A stretch of 44,501 bases of DNA from Pseudoalteromonas sp. OOF1S-7 (lineage in GTDB: Bacteria; Pseudomonadota; Gammaproteobacteria; Enterobacterales; Alteromonadaceae), in assembly GCF_022347765.1 (NCBI RefSeq), contig NZ_JAKRFZ010000028.1:1-44501 (forward strand), written 5' to 3'. A model generated the notes under the pieces. That model worked only from the letters and a program-made list of their open reading frames with translations, had not been told where the DNA came from and searched no databases. Shown piece by piece: positions 1-7,884 of the stretch (its first letter is position 1; the number at the start of each line of letters is the position of its first letter). Position numbers and translations under genes: made by a program.

Positions 1-22
1 AAAACCTGCACGTCCCAGACGC

Positions 23-52
23 AAAAGCCCCGACCAAAAGGCCGGGGCTTTT
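23..52 (-). terminator. Rho-independent terminator of the S10 operon
   Basis: A perfect 10-bp stem (AAAAGCCCCG at 23-32 with CGGGGCTTTT at 43-52) closes a 10-nt loop. Read on the minus strand it ends in a short U tract. It lies 30 nt past the rpsQ stop, so the operon ends with S17, as it does in E. coli, where the spc operon follows separately. The stem is symmetrical and could also stop plus-strand transcription. Confidence 0.85.
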
Positions 53-81
53 CAAAAGTTTAATTTAGTTAAAAACTAAAA

Positions 82-339
82 TTAAGCTTTCTTAGGACGA
101 ACCAGAACGTCTACCAAAGTCCAAGATTTTTTCTTAGAGATCGGCGCACATTCACGGATAGTCACAGTATCACCTGCTTGCGCAGTGTTGCTTTCATCAT
201 GTGCGTGCAACTTAGTTGTACGCTTGATGAATTTACCGTAGATCGGGTGCTTAACCTGACGCTCGATAGCAACAACGATTGACTTGTCCATTTTGTCGCT
301 AACTACACGACCTTGAAGAGTACGGATCTTATCGCTCAT
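82..339 (-). CDS. rpsQ: 30S ribosomal protein S17
   Basis: This 85-residue protein has the S17 OB-fold pattern: an N-terminal LQGRVVSDKMDKSIVVA segment, a central HPIYGKF motif and a basic C-terminal tail. Length fits bacterial S17 (84-88 aa). S17 is a primary 16S rRNA binding protein of the small subunit body. It is the last gene of the S10 operon: its ATG overlaps the rpmC stop by one base, which suggests coupled translation, and a terminator follows. Nothing is unusual about it. Confidence 0.98.
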   Translation of the reverse strand: MSDKIRTLQGRVVSDKMDKSIVVAIERQVKHPIYGKFIKRTTKLHAHDESNTAQAGDTVTIRECAPISKKKSWTLVDVLVRPKKA

Positions 340-530
340 TATGCACCTGCCTTCTGGTTGATAACCGTTTTAACACGCGCAATATTGCGACGTACTTTTT
401 TCAGCTCGTGAGTCTGAGCCAGCTGACCAGTGCTCGCTTGCATGCGCAGGTTGAACTGCTCACGCAGAAGCTCTAGAAGTTCAGCATTTAGCTCTTCTAC
501 GCTTTTGTCTTTAAGTTCGCTAGCTTTCAT
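339..530 (-). CDS. rpmC: 50S ribosomal protein L29
   Basis: A 63-residue helical protein with the L29 signature (MKASELKDKS start, then LREQFNLRMQ and a RRNIARVKT segment). L29 sits at the exit of the 50S peptide tunnel next to L23 and helps form the docking site for trigger factor and SRP. The ATG abuts the rplP stop directly and its own stop shares one base with the rpsQ start, so three genes are read with no spacer. Size and order match E. coli. Confidence 0.97.
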   Translation of the reverse strand: MKASELKDKSVEELNAELLELLREQFNLRMQASTGQLAQTHELKKVRRNIARVKTVINQKAGA

Positions 531-944
531 TTACATTACCGTCCGAGTTACAAAAGTGGTTTTGAAAGGTAATTTACGAGCAGCTAGGTTGAATGCTTCG
601 CGAGCAAGCTCTTCTGAAACACCTTCCATCTCGTAAAGTACTTTACCAGGCTGAATTTCAGCAACCCAGTATTCAACAGAACCTTTACCTTTACCCATAC
701 GAACTTCAAGCGGCTTTTCTGTAATTGGCTTGTCTGGGAATACACGGATCCAGATTTTACCCTGACGCTTGACGTGACGTGTCATAGCTCGACGAGCTGC
801 TTCGATTTGACGAGCAGTCATACGGCCACGGCCAGTCGCTTTCAAGCCGAAAGAACCGAAGCTAACTTTATTACCGCTATTTGCAAGACCACGGTTGCGG
901 CCTTTGTGCACTTTACGGAATTTTGTACGTTTTGGCTGTAACAT
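531..944 (-). CDS. rplP: 50S ribosomal protein L16
   Basis: 137 residues, close to the 136 of E. coli L16. The N-terminus MLQPKRTKFRKVHKGRNRG and the conserved GRMTARQIEAARRA and VEYWVAEIQPG segments identify it. L16 binds near the A site and central protuberance of the 50S subunit and helps position the aminoacyl end of tRNA. It follows rpsC by 13 nt and runs directly into rpmC. A conserved Arg in the RMTARQ stretch (about residues 41-46) and the basic C-terminal half are intact. Confidence 0.98.
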   Translation of the reverse strand: MLQPKRTKFRKVHKGRNRGLANSGNKVSFGSFGLKATGRGRMTARQIEAARRAMTRHVKRQGKIWIRVFPDKPITEKPLEVRMGKGKGSVEYWVAEIQPGKVLYEMEGVSEELAREAFNLAARKLPFKTTFVTRTVM

Positions 945-957
945 TAGTCGCTACCTC

Positions 958-1659
958 TTACTTAGCACTTTTTTTAGCTTTCTTCGGAGCGCGCTTGGCT
1001 GGCTTCTCAGCTTCTTGTTTCAGTGGAAGACCACCGATAACTTCACCTTTGAAGATCCAAACTTTAACACCGATGATACCGTAAGTGGTCAAAGCTTCAG
1101 AAGTTGCGTAGTCGATGTCAGCACGTAGAGTGTGTAGAGGTACACGACCTTCACGGTACCACTCAGAACGTGCGATTTCAGCACCGCCTAGACGGCCGCT
1201 AACTTCAACTTTGATACCCTTTGCACCCAGACGCATTGCGTTCTGTACCGCGCGCTTCATAGCACGACGGAACATTACACGACGCTCTAGCTGTGAAGAG
1301 ATACCGTCAGCAACTAGTTGTGCATCAAGCTCTGGCTTACGTACTTCTGCGATGTTGATTTGTGCAGGTACACCAGCAAGCTTAGTTACAGCGTGGCGAA
1401 GCTTTTCAACATCTTCACCTTTTTTACCGATAACAACACCAGGACGAGCTGTGTGAATTGTTACACGGATAGATTTAGCTGGACGCTCAATAACGATTTT
1501 AGACACAGAAGCGTTTTTCAATTCCTTAGTAAGGTATTGACGCACTTTGTGATCACCAAAAAGCTGTTCAGAGAAATCTTTTGTATTCGCGTACCAAGTA
1601 GATACCCAAGGCTTTGAGATACCTAGGCGAATACCAGTAGGATGAACTTTTTGTCCCAT
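958..1659 (-). CDS. rpsC: 30S ribosomal protein S3
   Basis: 233 residues, the same length as E. coli S3. MGQKVHPTGIRLG is the universal S3 start. A KH domain follows, with the GVVIGKKGEDVEKLR loop near residues 74-88 that contacts RNA, then the C-terminal domain and a Lys/Ala-rich tail. S3 lies at the mRNA entry tunnel of the 30S head and contributes to mRNA helicase activity with S4 and S5. It is 12 nt downstream of rplV in the operon. Confidence 0.98.
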   Translation of the reverse strand: MGQKVHPTGIRLGISKPWVSTWYANTKDFSEQLFGDHKVRQYLTKELKNASVSKIVIERPAKSIRVTIHTARPGVVIGKKGEDVEKLRHAVTKLAGVPAQINIAEVRKPELDAQLVADGISSQLERRVMFRRAMKRAVQNAMRLGAKGIKVEVSGRLGGAEIARSEWYREGRVPLHTLRADIDYATSEALTTYGIIGVKVWIFKGEVIGGLPLKQEAEKPAKRAPKKAKKSAK

Positions 1660-1671
1660 TACTTATATCTC

Positions 1672-2004
1672 CTAGCTATCTGAAACCACAACAGTGATGT
1701 GGCTTGAACGCTTAAGGATGCGGTCTGCGCGTCCTTTAGCACGTGGCATAATACGCTTCATTGTAGGACCTTCGTCTACAAATACTTTAGCCACTTTAAG
1801 CTCATCAATGTCAGCACCTTCGTTGTGCTCCGCGTTAGCGATAGCAGACTCAAGTACTTTCTTAACTAATACAGCCGCTTTCTTTGGGCTGTACGCTAGG
1901 ATTTCTAGCGCGCGATCAACCGGAAGTCCGCGGATCTGATCTGCAACTAGACGTGCTTTTTGCGCCGAACCAGAGGCGAATTTGTGTTTAGCTAATGCTT
2001 CCAT
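1672..2004 (-). CDS. rplV: 50S ribosomal protein L22
   Basis: L22 lines the peptide exit tunnel; its extended loop is where macrolide-resistance changes occur in other bacteria. The protein shows the ASGSAQKARLVADQIRGLPVD helix and the C-terminal MPRAKGRADRILKRSSHI hairpin. Two consecutive ATG codons are available (2007 and 2004). I chose the second because the GGAGG site is only 2 nt from the first but 5 nt from the second, and it gives 110 residues, the E. coli length. Position between rpsS and rpsC is canonical. Confidence 0.96.
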   Translation of the reverse strand: MEALAKHKFASGSAQKARLVADQIRGLPVDRALEILAYSPKKAAVLVKKVLESAIANAEHNEGADIDELKVAKVFVDEGPTMKRIMPRAKGRADRILKRSSHITVVVSDS

Positions 2005-2016
2005 CATACCCTCCGA

Positions 2017-2295
2017 TTAACGCTTTTTAGCTTTCTTATCCGCAGCGTGACCGCGGTAAGTACGTGTAGGTGCAAATTCACCTAGTTTGTGACCGATCAT
2101 TTCGTCTGTAACGAATACAGGTACGTGCTGACGACCATTATGGACAGCGATGGTCAATCCGATCATGTTAGGGATGATCATTGAACGACGGCTCCAAGTC
2201 TTGATAGGCTTCTTGTCACCGCTTTCCAACGCCTTCTCTACCTTCTTCAGCAAGTGTAGGTCAATGAATGGACCCTTCTTGAGAGAACGTGGCAT
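2017..2295 (-). CDS. rpsS: 30S ribosomal protein S19
   Basis: 92 residues starting MPRSLKKGPFID, the highly conserved S19 N-terminus, followed by the TWSRRSMIIPNMIG segment and the VFVTDEMIGHKLGEFAPTRTYRGH motif. S19 sits on the 30S head, forms a complex with S13 and contacts the A-site finger bridge. It is separated from rplB by 16 nt and from rplV by 12 nt. No unusual feature. Confidence 0.98.
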   Translation of the reverse strand: MPRSLKKGPFIDLHLLKKVEKALESGDKKPIKTWSRRSMIIPNMIGLTIAVHNGRQHVPVFVTDEMIGHKLGEFAPTRTYRGHAADKKAKKR

Positions 2296-2311
2296 GGCAA
2301 TTCCTCAACTA

Positions 2312-3136
2312 TTACTTAGTACGACGACGTACGATAAATTTATCAGTACGCTTGTTCTTACGTGTCTTAGCACCTTTGGTAGGCTTACCCCATGGAGACA
2401 CAGGGTGACGACCACCAGATGTACGACCTTCACCACCACCGTGTGGGTGGTCTACCGGGTTCATGGCAACACCACGAACTGTAGGACGAACACCACGCCA
2501 GCGAGTTGCACCAGCTTTACCTAGTGAACGTAGCATGTGTTCAGCGTTACCTACTTCACCGATAGTTGCGCGACAATCCGCTTCAACTTTACGCATTTCG
2601 CCTGAACGTAGACGTAGAGTCACGTACTGGCCTTCACGCGCTAGGATCTGTACATAAGCACCAGCAGAACGTGCAATCTGAGCGCCTTTACCAGGCTTAA
2701 GCTCAACATTGTGTACTGTAGTACCTACTGGGATGTTACGCATAGGCAGTGCATTACCAGCTTTGATTGGTGCATCAACACCAGACTGGATTGCATCACC
2801 TGCCTGAACACCTTTAGGTGCGATGATGTAACGACGCTCACCGTCTGCATATAATACAAGAGCGATGTTTGCGCTACGGTTAGGATCGTACTCTAGACGC
2901 TCAACTTTAGCTGGAATGCCATCTTTGGTGCGTTTAAAGTCGATTACACGGTAGTGTTGCTTGTGACCACCACCGATGTGACGAACCGTGATACGACCGT
3001 TGTTGTTACGACCACCTGATTTAGAGTTTTTCTCTAATAGCGGAGCGTAAGGCTTACCCTTGTGCAGATCAGGGTTAACCACTTTAACGACGTGACGACG
3101 ACCCGCAGAAGTTGGTTTACACTTTTGAAGTGCCAT
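2312..3136 (-). CDS. rplB: 50S ribosomal protein L2
   Basis: 274 residues (E. coli 273). L2 is a primary 23S rRNA binding protein needed for subunit association and peptidyl-transferase activity. The GGRNNNGRITVRHIGGGHK stretch near residues 41-59, the SH3-like and OB-like RNA-binding core, and the NPVDHPHGGGEGR motif near residue 225 are all present; that motif carries the conserved His close to the catalytic centre. It is followed 16 nt later by rpsS and preceded by rplW. Confidence 0.98.
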   Translation of the reverse strand: MALQKCKPTSAGRRHVVKVVNPDLHKGKPYAPLLEKNSKSGGRNNNGRITVRHIGGGHKQHYRVIDFKRTKDGIPAKVERLEYDPNRSANIALVLYADGERRYIIAPKGVQAGDAIQSGVDAPIKAGNALPMRNIPVGTTVHNVELKPGKGAQIARSAGAYVQILAREGQYVTLRLRSGEMRKVEADCRATIGEVGNAEHMLRSLGKAGATRWRGVRPTVRGVAMNPVDHPHGGGEGRTSGGRHPVSPWGKPTKGAKTRKNKRTDKFIVRRRTK

Positions 3137-3153
3137 AATTCTAACTCCCCTTA

Positions 3154-3456
3154 TTACTCGGCGCCGCCGACAAAGTCTAGCTCACTGCCTTCTTTAAGAG
3201 TAACGTAGGCTTTCTTCCAGTCTGAACGACGGCCGAAACGCATGCCTGTACGCTTAGTTTTACCCTTAACATTTAGCGTGCGAACACCAGTTACTTCTAC
3301 TTCGAAAAGCTTCTCAACAGCAGCTTTGATTTCTGCTTTGTTTGCATCTTTTACTACTTTGAAAACAATCGTGTTGTTCTCTTCAGCAGAGATGGTGCTT
3401 TTCTCAGAGATGTGTGGAGCAAGGATTACTTTTAAAAGACGTTCTTCACGGATCAT
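3154..3456 (-). CDS. rplW: 50S ribosomal protein L23
   Basis: 100 residues, as in E. coli. The start MIREERLLKVILAPHISEKS and the conserved GKTKRTGMRFGRRSDWKKAYV region identify L23. It forms the docking point for trigger factor and SRP at the tunnel exit, next to L29, which is also encoded in this operon. Its start overlaps the rplD stop by 4 nt (ATGA arrangement), so the two are probably translationally coupled. Confidence 0.98.
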   Translation of the reverse strand: MIREERLLKVILAPHISEKSTISAEENNTIVFKVVKDANKAEIKAAVEKLFEVEVTGVRTLNVKGKTKRTGMRFGRRSDWKKAYVTLKEGSELDFVGGAE

Positions 3457-4055
3457 GCTAGCGCCTCCTCAAGTTGCTTAACAGCAGCAGCAGTAATCAG
3501 TACCTTATCGAAAGCGATTAGGCTTACTGGGTCGATGCCAGCTACATCACGCGTGTCAACCTTGTACAGGTTACGTGCAGAAAGGAATAGATTCTCATCT
3601 ACTTCTTCAGTCACGATTAATACGTCTTTAAGCTCAAGCTCTTTCAGCTTAGCTACTAGTTCTTTAGTCTTTGGTGCTTCTAAACCAAATTCTTCAACAA
3701 CTACTAGACGATCTTGACGAACAAGCTCAGAAAGAATGCTCTTGATCGCACCGCGATACATCTTACGGTTAACTTTTTGGCTGTGATCTTGCGGCTTAGC
3801 TGCAAAGCTCACACCACCGCTGCGCCAGATTGGGCTGCGGATTGTACCAGCACGTGCACGGCCAGTACCTTTTTGGCGGAATGGTTTTTTACCACCACCA
3901 GCAACTTCAGAACGTGTCTTCTGAGCTTTAGTACCCTGACGAGCACCTGCTGCGAAAGCAACAACTACTTGGTGTACTAATGCTTCGTTAAACTCACGTC
4001 CAAAAGTAGCTTCGGAAACTTCAAGCGCACCAGCGCCTTTAATTGCTAATTCCAT
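3453..4055 (-). CDS. rplD: 50S ribosomal protein L4, likely operon autoregulator
   Basis: 200 residues beginning MELAIKGAGALEVSE, with the long basic tunnel loop (KKPFRQKGTGRARAGTIRSP near residues 57-76) and the DHSQKVNRKMYRGAIKSILSE segment typical of L4. In E. coli L4 also represses its own operon by stopping transcription and translation in the S10 leader; a structured leader is present here at 5086-5227. A GTG three bases upstream (4058) could also start the protein; the ATG gives the usual N-terminus and lies 8 nt after GGAG. Confidence 0.97.
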   Translation of the reverse strand: MELAIKGAGALEVSEATFGREFNEALVHQVVVAFAAGARQGTKAQKTRSEVAGGGKKPFRQKGTGRARAGTIRSPIWRSGGVSFAAKPQDHSQKVNRKMYRGAIKSILSELVRQDRLVVVEEFGLEAPKTKELVAKLKELELKDVLIVTEEVDENLFLSARNLYKVDTRDVAGIDPVSLIAFDKVLITAAAVKQLEEALA

Positions 4056-4072
4056 CACTAAATCTCCAGGAC

Positions 4073-4708
4073 TTAAGCTTTAACAGCTGGTTTAACGATA
4101 ACGTCGCCGCCGATAGCGCCAGGTACTGCACCTTTAACTAAAAGCAGATTACGCTCAGCGTCAACACGTACTAGCTCTAGGTTCTGAGTAGTTGTTTGCA
4201 CATTACCCATTTGACCAGCCATTTTCTTACCTTTAAACACCTTACCAGGTGATTGGTTTTGACCGATTGAACCAGGAGCACGGTGAGATAGAGAGTTACC
4301 GTGAGTAGCGTCTTGCGTAGCGAAATTCCAGCGCTTAACACCACCTTGGAAACCTTTACCTTTTGAAGTACCAGTAACGTCTACTTTGTTTACTTCGTTG
4401 AATAGCTCAACAGTAAGCTCAGCACCTACTTCAAACTCACCTTCACCGCCGTTAAGACGGAATTCCCACAGGCCGCGACCCGCTTCAACACCAGCTTTAG
4501 CGAAGTGACCCGCTTCTGGTTTGTTTACGCGGCTTGCTTTTTTCTCGCCTGCAGTAACTTGAAGCGCGTTGTAACCGTCTGTTGCGTCAGATTTGATCTG
4601 AGTAACACGGTTAGGCGTCGCTTCGATAACTGTCACAGGGATAGATACACCATCTTCAGTGAAGATGCGTGTCATACCCACTTTACGACCGACTAGACCT
4701 AATGCCAT
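4073..4708 (-). CDS. rplC: 50S ribosomal protein L3
   Basis: 211 residues (E. coli 209). L3 is an early assembly protein of the 50S subunit whose loop reaches the peptidyl-transferase centre. The start MALGLVGRKVGMTRIF, the central GTSKGKGFQGGVKRW stretch and the GNSLSHRAPGSIGQNQSPGK segment are visible; the Gln residues of GQNQ are where PrmB methylates the E. coli protein. It is 27 nt after rpsJ and 14 nt before rplD. Confidence 0.98.
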   Translation of the reverse strand: MALGLVGRKVGMTRIFTEDGVSIPVTVIEATPNRVTQIKSDATDGYNALQVTAGEKKASRVNKPEAGHFAKAGVEAGRGLWEFRLNGGEGEFEVGAELTVELFNEVNKVDVTGTSKGKGFQGGVKRWNFATQDATHGNSLSHRAPGSIGQNQSPGKVFKGKKMAGQMGNVQTTTQNLELVRVDAERNLLLVKGAVPGAIGGDVIVKPAVKA

Positions 4709-4735
4709 TTTCCTAAAACCTCTCTAATCTTTCGA

Positions 4736-5047
4736 TTAACCCAGGCTGATTTGAACATCAACACCAGCAGCAAGGTCTAGGCGCATTAGAGCGTCTACAG
4801 TCTTGTCAGTTGGTTCTACGATGTCGATCAGACGTTTGTGGGTGCGGATTTCATACTGATCACGCGCGTCTTTGTTTACGTGCGGAGAGATCAATACAGT
4901 GAAACGTTCGAAGCGAGTAGGAAGTGGGATTGGACCACGTACCTGAGCGCCAGTGCGTTTCGCAGTTTCCACGATTTCCGCCGTTGATTGGTCAATCAAA
5001 CGGTGGTCAAAAGCTTTTAGGCGAATACGAATGCGTTGATTTGACAT
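4736..5047 (-). CDS. rpsJ: 30S ribosomal protein S10 / NusE
   Basis: 103 residues, identical in length to E. coli S10 and easily recognised from RIRIRLKAFDHRLIDQST and the RGPIPLPTRFERFTVL loop. S10 is a 30S head protein and also acts as NusE, binding NusB and RNA polymerase in antitermination. It is the first gene of the operon, 39 nt after the attenuator-like hairpin of the leader. The start follows a GAGG site (5052-5055 on the forward numbering). Confidence 0.98.
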   Translation of the reverse strand: MSNQRIRIRLKAFDHRLIDQSTAEIVETAKRTGAQVRGPIPLPTRFERFTVLISPHVNKDARDQYEIRTHKRLIDIVEPTDKTVDALMRLDLAAGVDVQISLG

Positions 5048-5085
5048 TCTTAAACCTCAATTAAAAGAGCATTTAAAAAGAGCAT

Positions 5086-5227
5086 AAAAAAACCACCGAG
5101 GCCATCTCAATTTCTAAGAGGTCGGTTGTTCTTCTATTTCTACCATTGAACTCCAAATCGGAGTTCCTGTTTACGTGCCTGAAATCCAGGCCTATGTATG
5201 ACTTTCGTGTGACGAATCACAGAAAGT
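5086..5227 (-). promoter_or_regulatory. S10 operon leader with four hairpins and an attenuator-like U tract
   Basis: On the minus strand the transcript would begin near 5227 and fold into consecutive stems: 5201-5227 (ACTTTC/GAAAGT enclosing TGTGA-TTCG-TCACA), 5177-5191 (GCCTG/CAGGC), 5148-5166 (GAACTCC/GGAGTTC) and 5095-5126 (ACCGA/TCGGT extended by CCTC/GATGG with a bulge). The last stem is followed at once by seven U residues (5086-5092), as in an intrinsic terminator placed before rpsJ. In E. coli L4 controls the operon through a comparable leader; that L4 does so here is inference. Confidence 0.75.
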
Positions 5228-5233
5228 TCGAGC

Positions 5234-5261
5234 ATTATAATGAGACTGGTGATAAATGCAA
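5234..5261 (-). promoter_or_regulatory. Sigma-70 promoter of the S10 operon
   Basis: The minus strand reads TTGCAT (5256-5261), a 16-nt spacer and a consensus TATAAT (5234-5239). The expected start site, about 7 nt further, coincides with the first base of the first leader hairpin, which supports the call. Confidence 0.75.
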
Positions 5262-5374
5262 CAATTATTGCAAAATTATTTGTCCTGTGGCTCCCCTGCA
5301 TTGTGAGTCACTCCGGGCGTCTATACTTTGCGCTGGGTTTGCACACTCCGGGCTTATCATTGTACTGACACAAA

Positions 5375-5403
5375 TGGTCAGTCCAGTTAAAGCCTGATAT
5401 TCT
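5375..5403 (+). promoter_or_regulatory. Candidate promoter of plsB
   Basis: TGGTCA (5375-5380), 17 nt, then TATTCT (5398-5403), 30 nt before the plsB ATG. The match is moderate and rests only on hexamers and spacing. The whole 5048-5433 gap is shared by this divergent promoter and the S10 leader and promoter; I see no gene in it. Confidence 0.35.
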
Positions 5404-5433
5404 ATACAGCACTAATACGAATCTGGTACCGCT

Positions 5434-7860
5434 ATGCGCATACTTTCTCAGGGGCTTAACCGAGTGGCCCAATGGACCAACTGCTTACTGGTCAGGAGCA
5501 AACTGTTGCCGGCTGATCCCGTGACACAGTTTGACCTGGACCCAAGCTTACCCACCTTTTATGTTGCCCGACTCAATTCACGGGCCGATCTGGCTGCGCT
5601 GAATGCCATGTGTAAGAAGCTGGGACTACCCAGCCCGATGCAGGATCAGCTGCTGGGTAGTAAAGCATTACCGCGTTTTATCGGCATTAAAAACCCAACG
5701 CCCCTGCTGAGCAAGACACCAGGCCCCAGCACGGCGATAGATCAGGGTAAAGCCATTTTCTCTGCCCTGCGCGCGCACCCGGACATCAAAGCACAGGTGA
5801 TCCCGGTGACTGTCCTGTGGGGCCGTAATCCTGGTAAAGAGAAGCCAGGCTTAGGCACCCTGTTCAGTCATTCACTGACCCCCAGCTGGTTGCGCAAGGC
5901 CATGGTGGTGCTGTTTTCTGGTCGCGACAACCTGGTACGCTTTTCCGCGCCTATCGCACTCGATCAGCTGATGACGGACAAAGCAGATGTCGACGAGCTG
6001 CCCCATAAGTTGCTGCGCGTAGCTCGGGTACACTTTCATCGCCAGAAACTGGCCGCGACGGGCCCCAAACTGCCTTCCCGCGAAGCCTTATTTAACTCCC
6101 TGCTGGCCGCCCCCACTGTGAAACGGGCCATCGCCGATGAAGCCAAGTCCAAGGGGCTGAGCCATGACGAGTCACGCTTAAAGGCGCTGGAGTTACTCGA
6201 AGAGGTCGCTGCCAACTATTCCGAAGCCATGGTCCGTGTGAGCGATCGCGTACTAACCTGGCTGTGGAACAAACTCTACAACGGTATCGAAGTCAAAAAT
6301 GCCGAACGCGTGCATGAATTGGCCGACAAAGGCCACGAGATCATTTATGTGCCCTGCCACCGCAGCCACATGGATTACCTGTTGCTGACCTATGTGATTT
6401 ACCATCAGGGTCTGGTGCCGCCACACATAGCCGCCGGGGTCAATCTCAACTTTTTCCCGGCCGGCGGGATTTTCCGCCGCTGTGGCGCGTTTTTTATTCG
6501 CCGTTCTTTCGCCGGAAATAAGCTCTACTCAGCCATCTTCAAAGAGTATCTGGCCCAGCTGTTTATCAAGGGCTATTCCGTCAAGTTCTACACCGAAGGG
6601 GGCCGCAGCCGCACCGGTCGCTTGTTGCCGCCCAAAACCGGCATGCTGGCGATGACCATGCAGTCGATGCTGCGCGGCATCGACAGACCTATCTCCATCG
6701 TCCCGGTTTACATCGGTTATGAGCATGTGATGGAGATCAATACCTATCTGAAAGAGTTGGCGGGCAGCAGTAAAAAGAATGAATCCGTCGCAGGGGTGTT
6801 TAAAGCCATAAAGAACCTCAAAAACTATGGCCGTGGCTATCTGAACTTTGGTGAGCCCATCCACCTTAATCAGTACCTGAATGAACATCAGTCCGACTGG
6901 CGCGACGCCATTGGCCAGGATGAAGGGGCTAAACCACAATGGCTGAATGGTCAGGTGGCACAGGTCGCTGATCAGATCATGACGAACATTAACGCCAGCG
7001 CGGCGCTGAATTCCATTAACCTGCTGGCCATGGTGCTGTTGTGTAATGAGCAGTTTGCGCTGAGCAAACAGAAGCTGCTCACCCAGCTGCGCTTCTATCT
7101 CACTTTGCAAAACCAGGCGCCCTATGACATCAATGTCACGGCACCGGATGAAGATGCCGAAGCTCTGCTAAAGCATGCGCTGAAACTGGATAAATTCGAC
7201 GTACTGGAAGACGAGCTGGGTGAGATCATCACCATCAGGGAAAAAGAGCGCACTCTGTTTAACTATTACCGCAACAATATACTGCACCTGTTTGCCGTGC
7301 CCAGTGTGATTGCGCAAATGCTGTTTAACCGTTACAGCGTGACCGTGACTGAGTGTCGGGAACGCCTCAGCAGCCTTTACCCGCTTTTTGCCAAAGAGTG
7401 GTTTATGCACGACCTGCGCGATGGCTATATTGAAGCGGTGCTGAACAGTTTTGCCCAGGAAGGCCTGATTGACTTTGATGGCCACCTTGCCACGGTCGTC
7501 AAAGACAACAAGGCTCTGGCACAGCTTGAAATGCTGGGTAAAGTGATCCACCTGACGCTGGAGCGCTACGCCATCACCGTCAGCCTGCTGTTGCGCGAAC
7601 AGGGAATTGCACGTGCCACACTGGAAAGCGAAAGTGAAGTGCTGGCAAAACGACTGGGCACCTTACACGGCATTAAGAGCCCAGAGTTTTTTGATAAGAA
7701 AGTGCAAAGCAACCTGATCAGTGTGTTGCAGGAGCAAGGGTTTATCTGTATTTCCGATAAGCAAAGCATTAACGCCACACCGACTCTGGCGACGCTGTCT
7801 GATCACCTCAATGATCTGCTGCCAGCACGGATCTGGCAGTCTATCCGAGATACTTTATAA
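5434..7860 (+). CDS. plsB: Glycerol-3-phosphate 1-O-acyltransferase
   Basis: 808 residues, against 807 in E. coli PlsB. This inner-membrane enzyme transfers an acyl chain from acyl-CoA or acyl-ACP to sn-glycerol-3-phosphate, the first step of phospholipid synthesis. The acyltransferase block shows the catalytic H-x4-D motif as HRSHMD at residues 309-314, the substrate-binding FYTEGGRSRTG near 385-395 and the later ISIVPVYIGYE block. Long N- and C-terminal extensions around this core separate PlsB from the short PlsC family. It diverges from the S10 operon and converges with tesB, whose stop is 24 nt away. Stand-alone promoter is likely. Confidence 0.97.
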   Translation: MRILSQGLNRVAQWTNCLLVRSKLLPADPVTQFDLDPSLPTFYVARLNSRADLAALNAMCKKLGLPSPMQDQLLGSKALPRFIGIKNPTPLLSKTPGPSTAIDQGKAIFSALRAHPDIKAQVIPVTVLWGRNPGKEKPGLGTLFSHSLTPSWLRKAMVVLFSGRDNLVRFSAPIALDQLMTDKADVDELPHKLLRVARVHFHRQKLAATGPKLPSREALFNSLLAAPTVKRAIADEAKSKGLSHDESRLKALELLEEVAANYSEAMVRVSDRVLTWLWNKLYNGIEVKNAERVHELADKGHEIIYVPCHRSHMDYLLLTYVIYHQGLVPPHIAAGVNLNFFPAGGIFRRCGAFFIRRSFAGNKLYSAIFKEYLAQLFIKGYSVKFYTEGGRSRTGRLLPPKTGMLAMTMQSMLRGIDRPISIVPVYIGYEHVMEINTYLKELAGSSKKNESVAGVFKAIKNLKNYGRGYLNFGEPIHLNQYLNEHQSDWRDAIGQDEGAKPQWLNGQVAQVADQIMTNINASAALNSINLLAMVLLCNEQFALSKQKLLTQLRFYLTLQNQAPYDINVTAPDEDAEALLKHALKLDKFDVLEDELGEIITIREKERTLFNYYRNNILHLFAVPSVIAQMLFNRYSVTVTECRERLSSLYPLFAKEWFMHDLRDGYIEAVLNSFAQEGLIDFDGHLATVVKDNKALAQLEMLGKVIHLTLERYAITVSLLLREQGIARATLESESEVLAKRLGTLHGIKSPEFFDKKVQSNLISVLQEQGFICISDKQSINATPTLATLSDHLNDLLPARIWQSIRDTL

Positions 7861-7884
7861 AGGGGCAGCCTTTAACCTCATGCA

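Noticed and set aside
6529..7110. 193-codon frame antisense to plsB
   Set aside because: It is a shadow frame of a highly conserved gene with no homology I recognise and composition set by the plsB codons.
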